64,000 bases of DNA from Candidatus Omnitrophota bacterium (lineage in GTDB: Bacteria; Omnitrophota; Gorgyraeia; Aquiviventales; Aquiviventaceae), in assembly GCA_030697665.1 (NCBI GenBank), contig JAUYPJ010000098.1, positions 60,544 to 124,543 on the forward strand, given 5' to 3'. The notes beneath the pieces are model-generated. The model made no database searches and was not told the origin of the DNA. It saw only the letters and a program-made list of their open reading frames with translations. Shown here piece by piece: positions 32,001-41,000 of the stretch. Position numbers and translations under genes: made by a program. The number at the start of each line of letters is the position of its first letter. The first letter of the stretch is position 1.

Positions 32001-35000
32001 AATAGACGTCCGGCGCCACCTTGCTGCTCGAGGAGGCCCTGAGGTAGATCGGCTCAGGATAGGAGTAGTTGATCCCGCTGAAGGCCGCCAGGCCGTTCGT
32101 CGTGGTCACCGTCAGCGCATCGCCCGTCAGGGCGCCGTTGGTCACCGGCGTGAACGTCCCATTCGTCAGCGAGGCGGTCAGCGTGATCTGATCCGAGGCT
32201 GAGGTGCTGGGGTTGCCGTACTGATCCGCCACCGCGACCTTCGGCTGCTGCGCAAGCGCCACGTTCGTCAGCGAGGTAGTGGACGGCTGCTGGTAGAACG
32301 ACAGCTTGGCCACCGGCCCCGCCACCACCTTGATCGCGTTGGAGGCGACGTCGGCGCCGGTGAGATCCGTCGCATGGGGGATGACCGACGTCGCCTGCGC
32401 CCGGTAGAGCATCGTCGTCAGCAGCGTCGTGGAGAGCCCGTTCAGGAACGAGACGGAGTTCGTGTAGGCGTCCGCGGTGGATCCGTCGGGTGAATCGGCT
32501 GTCCCGCTCAACGCGTAGGTCACGATCTTGTCCCCGCTGTAGAGCGCGGAGCCGCTTCCGCCGTCCGCCACGTTGTCGTAGCGGTCCACCGCCTGCAACA
32601 CCCCCAGGACAAACGGCACCCCGGCCTCGAACTTGTTGGCCGGCTGCGGCACCGGAATGCTCCCCTTGAACATCACGTGATCGGCCGGGCCGTGGCGGAC
32701 CGTCACGCTCAGCGCATCGGTCTCTGCGGTGGCCAGCGAGCCTGAGGTCGCCTTGACGGCGGCGGTCTCCACCTTGTAGAGCTTCATCGAGCAACTCGCC
32801 GCCCCGTTGGTGAACGTCATGGTCATCGGCGTGCCGAAGGCGACGTCCGAGCCGGCCTTATCCGTGCAGGCTGGGTTCTTGGCCGATGGGCTTGGCGAGG
32901 AATTCGCGCCTGAGAACGTCACGCTCTTGTCACCGGTGTACGACGCCGCCACGTTCCCGTAGGTGTCATACGCGGTGATCGTGAGGGTGGCGGCCACGCC
33001 GGTCACCGCCGCGGTCTCCCCGCTGACCGCCAACCGGACCGCCGGCGCCGCAGTCACGTTGAGGCTGTGCGAGGCGTTGGCGAGGCTCGCATGGGTGGTG
33101 GCGATAGCGTAGGCGCCGACCTTCTCATCGAGATACCAGCAATCGCCCCGCGCCATGCCGTCCGCCAGCGTCAGGTGCGTGATGGGGGTGCCGCCGGTCG
33201 CCGCGTCGTAGAACGCCTTGCCGGCGGAGACGCTGGAGGAGGTGAGCGGAACCGTCAACCCGCCATGGGCCGGCTGCGCGTTGCCGAACCGATCCTGCGC
33301 CGTCACCGTGTAGCGCGCGCGGGCGCCCACGACCACCGAGTCCCCTGCAGGCACCGTCGTGAACGCCAGCTTGTTGGCCGCCGCCGGGCCGACCGCCACG
33401 TCGGCGCTGGTCGCCGACGTGTAGCCTCCGCCTGAGGCGGTGATGGCCATCGTCTCCGCTTTCTGGTACGACAGGTCGCCGAAGGTCGCCACACCGCTCA
33501 CCACGGTCTTCGTCAGCGCGCCCTGGAGGCTCGCCGTGCCCTTGCCCACCGCCAGCGTAATCGCCGTGGCGTTGTCGCTGGTGACCGTGTTGCCGAGCGT
33601 GTCCTGCACCGCCGCCTTCACCGTGAACGGCGAGCCTGCCGCCATGGCAGAGGGTGGCTGCTGCGTGAAGCCCAGTTGAGTCGGCGCAGCCGGGGTGACG
33701 GTGATGCCGCTCTGCGTGCTGCTCAAGGTGGACAGCACCACGTCCTGCACCTTCACCGACTGCTCACCCACCGCCTTCAACGTGACCCCTTTCGGGAAGG
33801 TGTGGGTGCCCACCGCGCCCGCCGTCGTGTTGTACCCAAGGTTCACCTCGCTCAGGACCGGAGTGGACACGGCGGCAGCAGCGGAGAGGCCCGTGCCGCC
33901 GTTATAGAGAGTGGCGATCTCCTCAGCCGAGAGCGCCCGGTTCCAGATGCCGACTTCGTCGAGCTGACCGCCGAACGGCGCACACGAACCTGCGGTTCCG
34001 ATTGTTAGAGGGTCATTATTGAGAGCTCCTAAGCTGCCAGCCCCAGAGGCATTCGCTACTCCGTTGAAGTAAAGGCGAAACGTTGAGCCGTCAAACGTCC
34101 CGACGATATGCGTCCACGTGTTGAGGGGGAGATTTGATGACGACGTGCCTACCCCCCACCCCATGCTGCTAGTACCCCAGTGCATTTGGTAATTGATCGC
34201 AGGCGTGCAACCTGTTCGCTTTCCGAAAAGGTGTTGTGGGGAAGAGCTACTGGTCCGATAGGCCCAGAACGCCACGGTCATCGGACCTGAAAAATCAAAG
34301 TTTGACTCATTGGCCACGCTCACAGACCCACCATTCATGGCGCGGGCGTTGCCCAGCTTGCCAGCCACGACGGCTGTGCCTGTTGCGGTGCCCGCGTTGG
34401 CGCCGACCGCATCAGCGACCGTTGAGCCGCTCGCCTCATCCATGTTCCAGTAGCTCACCAGGCCGTTCGCCGGGGCGCCGGCGAGGAACGCCTTGTAGCG
34501 GACGAACTTCTGGCCGTTGTGGCCGGCATGGATCGGCGCGCCCGGCGTCGTGTAGTAGCTGTTCGCGGTCCCGTCAGGCCCCTTGTAGCTCCAGGTGAGG
34601 TTGTCGTTGTTCGTGGCCAGTTGGAACTTCACGCCGGTTCCGGCGGGTGCGCTCGCGGTCCAGGAGAGCGTCCCGAACGAATCCGCCTTCACCTCTTTGG
34701 TGGACGATTCCAGTGTGCCGGAGGAGACATACGCTGTGGCGTGCGAGATCGTCACGTCCTTGAGCGTTGGCGTCACTGAGGGGTTCGTGGTCGAAAGCTG
34801 CGCCTTCCAGCGCAGGTCGCTGCCAGGAGCCGCGAAGGTGTGCGTCGTGAGGTTGGTTGCCAGCTCCCAGGTCTTGCCGCCATCCGCGGAGAGGAAGTAG
34901 CTGATCGCGCTTCCGGCGGGCAGATCCGCCGTCGCGTTGAGCGTGGCTGAGGCAATCGAATCGGCGATGGCATCGACGGTCAGCGACTGGGCCACAGCGC

Positions 35001-38000
35001 TTGGCGCATACTTCACCACCGACGCCAGCCCCTTTTCGTAGACCGAGGCGACGTCGGCCGGCGCGAGCGCGCGGCTGAACACCGCCACCTCATCGATCAG
35101 CCCGTTGAAGAAGCCGGCGCCAGGATCGCCGGTATGCCCGATGGCGAAGTTCGGCCTGTCCGTATCCGCCTCCCACGGGAAGATTCCCTGCGTGTGGGCC
35201 AGCGGGTTGCTCGTCGAGCTGTCCAGCAGGCCGTTCACATACACCCTGATCTCCGTGTCGTTGTAGACCCCGGCCACCTGATACCACGTCCCCGGGACCA
35301 GCGCCGTCGCCCCCACCGCGTTGCGCTCAGCCGTGCCGTTCTCGGACAGGCTGAAGACCACTTTATTGGCGCTGTCAAGCGCCAATAACCAGTGGCGGTG
35401 CTCCGGCTTGCTTAAGGAGACGATCCCCATCGGGCTGCCAACGCCGGCAGGTTTCACCCAGGCGCTGACCGCAATCGGCTGATCCGCGCCGGTGATGCGC
35501 AGCGCCGATGTCGCGGCGTCCAGGGCGGAGACGGTGATGACCAGCGCCTCGCTGCCGGCGGCGGCAAGCTGGGCGCTTCGTTCCCCCTCCTTGTTCTCAG
35601 CGCTGCTGGCGACTGTATTGATGTCCCCCAGGGTGTTGCCCTTGCCCGTCGCATCGGCTCGGACGCCGCCGGCCTCCTCGAACAGCCAGGCGCCGGCCAG
35701 CGAGGCATCGGCCTTGTAGTCCGGTGTTAACCGCACCACCCCGCGCGCCTCGTCCCATTCGGCGGTCGTTGAGGAATCGCGCAACGTCGTCATGGAGAAC
35801 CCTTCGGTAAAGGTGACCGGGGCGTCCAGCGACAGCACGACGTCCGCCGCTTCACCCCTGCCGGAGATCGCCGCGTTGGACAGCGTGCCGGCGGAAAAGT
35901 CCGCATCCGAGGTCTGCACCCACCCCGCTGACGCCCCGCTCGTCCCGAACGAAAAGTCCGGCGGCAGCGCGGCCTTCGGGTCGCTTGAGGTAAAGTGGAT
36001 CGTGCCGGTGTAATCGGTGGCGAGGTTGCCGAACTGATCGCGGATCGTCACCATCACGTCGCTGGGATCGCCCGCCGCGATCGGGTCGGTGATGCCGCTG
36101 ATCGAGATGGCCTTGGCGGTGGCGGAGCCGATGGCGATCGGGGTGCTGAGCGCCGCGGCGGCGTTCGGAGAGGCGACGGCGTTGAGGGCGATGTTCTCCG
36201 ACAGGTTATAGCTCAAGCCGGTGAACGCCGCCACCCCGTTGACCACCTTGACGGTCTTGGTCCCTGTGAGTGCGCCGGTCCCTGTCGCCAGCAAGAGGGT
36301 CACCTCGGTGCTCTGATCCGTGGTGATCGTCTGGCCGCTCAACGTCTGGACCGCCACCTTGGGCTGCTGGGCAAACGCCACGCCGGCCGTCGCGGTGCCG
36401 GACGGCTGCTGGATGAACGTCAGCTTCGGCTGCTTGATCGCAAAGGCGGCATCCGACAGATCAGAGAGGATGGTTGTGGAGTCGTAGTTGATCGTGAGAT
36501 CATCCAGGCTCGGCGTCACGGTGAGATCGCTTGTCGCCATCGACACCTGGTACTGGAGGTACCGATCCCCGTCCTTCACGCACCCCCCGCTGAGGTCCTG
36601 CCCGCTCGTCAGGAATGGACACGTCACAAAATCCGGCGCCCCGGTTATCGCCGGGTCATTGGACGAGCGGGCTCTGAGAAATGGGAGTGAACCAGTCTGA
36701 TACACCGCCACGACCTCACCTGCGGTCAGCACCCGGTTGTAGATGCGGACTTCATCGATGAGGCCACCAAAATACCCACTGACATCCCACGGGGCCATTC
36801 CGATTCTCGTGCCGCCAGACCCCACATAATCGGAAGCGGCAGTATCGCTGGCGGTCAGCACGCCGTCCCTGTAGATTTTCCTCGCATTCGTTGCGCCATC
36901 GTAGGTGCACACCCAATGATGCCACTCATTGACATCGGGGTACGTCGCTGACGTATCAAGGTCGTTACCGTAAAACCCACAGGTAAAACTGTTGGCTGCT
37001 CGGTACATCATGGTAAGTCCCTGATTAGTCGCTCCTACACCCTGGAGCACGATGACATCCCCAGTCCCTGAGCTGGCTCGCTTGGCCCACGCTGCCAGGG
37101 TGAACGACTTATCAGTACCACCAAGTTGCACGCTCGCGCCGTTTCCAAGATCGACATAGTCATTCGTCCCATCGAACTGTAAGGCGTTGCCGACCTTGCC
37201 GGTCGTCCAGGTGGGCCCATTGGTCAGCGTGCCAGTGTTGCTGCTCCCTGATTTATCCGCTGCGATGGTGCCGGTCGTCTCATCAAAGTGCCAGGAGCCC
37301 ACCGTCCCGACATCAGCGGAGAGTAGCGTCCCTGTCCACGCGACCGTCCCGAAGCCGGTGTTGCCGCCGGTGTCGAAGATCCGCGAGGTAAAGGTTCCAG
37401 AGGGGACGTAGACCGTGCCTCCCCCTACAGTGATACCGGTGCCACCGTTATACAGGGCAGCAATTTCCTCGACTGAGAGCACCTTGGGGTAGATGGCCAA
37501 CTCGTCAATGAGGCCGTTGAAATAGTTGGTGTCATAGCCCGGGGACCCAGGGGTGTGCGAACCGCCGATGCGCGCCGCATTATGATCGGTCCCATAGCTA
37601 ATCGCCGCGTTACCGTCCCCCCAAGGTGTGGCGGTCTGTTTGACGCCATCGATATAGAACGTGACGGTGGGCGGAGTGGATGTCGCGTTGGAGACGGTGA
37701 CGGCCACGTGATACCATCGATTGGTTTGTGAGATGCTGTTGGTCGGACTCGACGAGACGCTCCATGACCAATGCCCCTTGCCGGTTTGAAGGAACAGGCT
37801 GTTGCTGTTGATCCCATCGTGGCCGGTGTTGATGACCCCCATCCCGACGCCAAACGTCGCGCCCGATGAGACCCCGCCTTCCCTCACATTTAGGGTCGAG
37901 AAGAATTTCCTTCCATCCCCTTGGGAGGCTGAGAGCTTAATCCAGCCCGCGATGGTGAAGGCGTCTCCTGAAGCGATTGGGAGTGTTTGCAAATCCACAT

Positions 38001-41000
38001 AATCATCCACCCCATCGAAGCTCAAGCCGTTGCCGAGCTTGCCCGTCGTCCAAGTGGGCCCATTGGTCAGTGTACCGGTGTTACCCTTCCCAGAGAGATC
38101 CACCGTGGTGGCGCCACTCCCTTCCTTAAAGTTCCAGGCGCCAAGCGACGGTAGCCGGCTGACTTCCTGGTCCTTTGCCAACTGCACCTTCGCGCTCAAG
38201 CCGGTGCCGGAGAGCTCGGTATTGGTCAGCGTCCCCAGGCCGAAGTCAAAGCTCGATGCGTCCTTGAAGAAGCGGGCAAAGGCCGTGGAGAGCTTGACCT
38301 TCACCGTGTCGGAGAGATCCCAGGGAATCGTCCAGTCGAACATCCCGTCGTTGGCTTCGCCGGTTGCGAGCGTCTTGAAGGTCGCGCCATCTTTGGTATA
38401 TTCCAGCGTGAGGGGATAGGGGATCGCGCCGCTTGAGGTCCAGGTAATGGGGCGGATCTCACTCGGCGACCACGCCTCTCCGCCGTTGGGCGAGGTGATC
38501 TTCAGGGTGGGCTGGCCGATGGTGAGCGTCGCATCGGAGACATCGTTGGTCGTCCCATCGTCAACGTCTACAATCTTCACCTTCACCTGGCTTGAGAGCA
38601 CATCCGGCACGGTCCAGGCTTCAGTGCCGTCATTGGGGGTCGAGTCGGCGATCGGATGCGGGTAGCCGTCCGCGCCGTTGTTGAGCGAGTACGACAGCTT
38701 GACGTTGGGGATCGGCCCCTGGCTGGTCCAGGTGATCGTCGTGGGCTGGCCGACTGCCAAGCCCTCGCCGCCGTTGGGCACGGTGATCGTCAAGGTGGGG
38801 CCGACGGTGAACGAGCGCACCACAGAAACGGGGGACCAGACGTTCGATCCCGCCGGGTCAATCGCATGGGCTTTCCAGTAGTAGGTCTTGCCCCGAACCA
38901 GATCCGTCTGGAGCGTGTAGGTCGCGGTGGTGCCGGACGCATAGGCCTTGCCCCCATCCGCATCCTGGCCTGACCAGCCGACTTGCGAGGCGGTCTGGTC
39001 GAACGTCTGCAATCCCACGCTGAACGCTGAATCCTCAGCCAGGACGATCTTGTAGCGCAGGTAGTCTCCATCAGCATCCGTGGCTTTGAACGTCAGGGTC
39101 GGCTTGCGTCGCTGATGCGTGGCTTTATCGGCCGGCGTGAGCAGCATCGGTGCAACAGAGATTCTGGATTCGATGATCGTCCCGGCACCTGCAGGACCGA
39201 ATCCGGCGCCCCCAGTCGCACTCAGGGTTCCAGTGTAGGTTTTCGCCGCATAGTAGAGCGCCATACGGCCCCCTCCACCTCCACCACTTGCACTAGATCC
39301 CCCGTTCACTGAAATGGAACCTGAGCCACCTAACGTACCAACCTCAGTCCACACGCTCCCCCCTGAGCCACCACCGCCCCAGTGTACGCCATTCCCACCC
39401 ATGGCCGATATCGTCCCATTCACCGTGAGGGTGCCGCCTACCACGAACTTCATGGAGCCTGCTCCTGAACTACCGCTGCCCTCACAGCCTCCACCCCCTC
39501 CGGAGCCCATATCGGTTGGTTGGGTTGAGGAACCGTAGGTGCCACCTCCTCCTCCGCATGTTCCCGGGCTTCCAACCCCCCCATACCCACCCCCGCCCCT
39601 GTGAGAACCACAACCAGCACTACACCCTGCTCCAGGACCTGAGGATGGGCCATACCCTCTTCCATCCGCTGAGATCGCCGCGCCAGCATCAATGGTGAGG
39701 TCGCCGATCACGTTCACGACGATCTGGCCGGCCCCGCCGCCCTTGTTGAACGAATCCACCGTCACGACCGCGCCGTTCGTGATGTGGAGGTTCGTAAACG
39801 TCTTGTCAGCGTTCCAGGTGACGGCGCCGGTCAGTGATTCACCCTCCAGGGTCGTCACATCGGCGGCGGTCTCGGCATTGCCGCCGAAGGCCACCCACCG
39901 GCTGTAGTTGCCCTTACTGTCTTTGACCCTGGCTCGCCAGTGGTAGGCCTTCTGGCCATAGGCTATGTCGGTTTTGGTCACGGTTCCCGTGAGGGCGGCG
40001 CCAGCGTAGGCGACCGCCGGGCCTTCGAGGACACCACTCTCATTAAAGGGCACCCCGACCTCCTTGACCTCGATCTGCGGGGTGAGCGTGGCGGAACGCT
40101 CCTCATGCGTCATGGAGAACTTGAAGACCGCCATCTGGTTGTTTGTGGCCTGACCGGTCGGGATGGCCGTCACCCCATCCGCCTGGAACTGGCCAACCGA
40201 CGTCGGCGGGTGGGCCAACTCAAGGCTAATCGTTCCTGCGCCGCCGGCACCGCGTCCAGTGCCCCCAGCGGCAGTCAGTGTCCCAGCAAAAGTTTTGGCC
40301 GTGTAGTAGACTACGATCCGGCCGCCTGCACCACCACCACTCCCGTCACCTCCACCAGCTCCATTTCCACCATTGGCTGAGATGGAGCCTGTCCCTGCGA
40401 GCGTGCCAGCCTCAAACCAGAGGCTCCCTCCTGAGCCACCCCCCCCGCATCCGCCTTGACCATTACACCCCACAAGGTCACCACCGTTTGCAGAGACGGA
40501 TCCATTCACCGCGAGGGTGCCGGTTACCGTAAGCTTCAGTGCGCCACCACCTGAACCACCTCCCCCTGTAGTGCTCTGACATGGCTCATGAGCATGCCCC
40601 CCTCCAGATCCCATATCGATCGGCTGGCTGGCGGACCCATAGGATCCACCGCCTCTGGCGTATCCAGCACCTCCGGCGCCGCCATACCCAGCGCCACCAC
40701 CACCTGTCCGAGCACAGGCATAAGTAGCACCTCCCTGTCCAGGGCCAGAGGTTGAGCCATAGCCTGTCCTATTCGCCGTGATCGAGGCTCCGGAATCGAC
40801 GACAAGGTTGCCGAGAACCTCCGCGGTGATCTGGCCGGCGCCGCCGACCTTGTTGATGGAATCGACGGTGACGACGGCGTTGTTGGTGATGAGGAGGTTC
40901 GTGAAGACCTGGTCGTCGGCCCACGTCGTGTTGGCGTTGATCGTCCGACCGGTCAAGGTCATGAGGTCGGTCTCGGTTTCCGCGTTCCCGCCGAAGGCGA

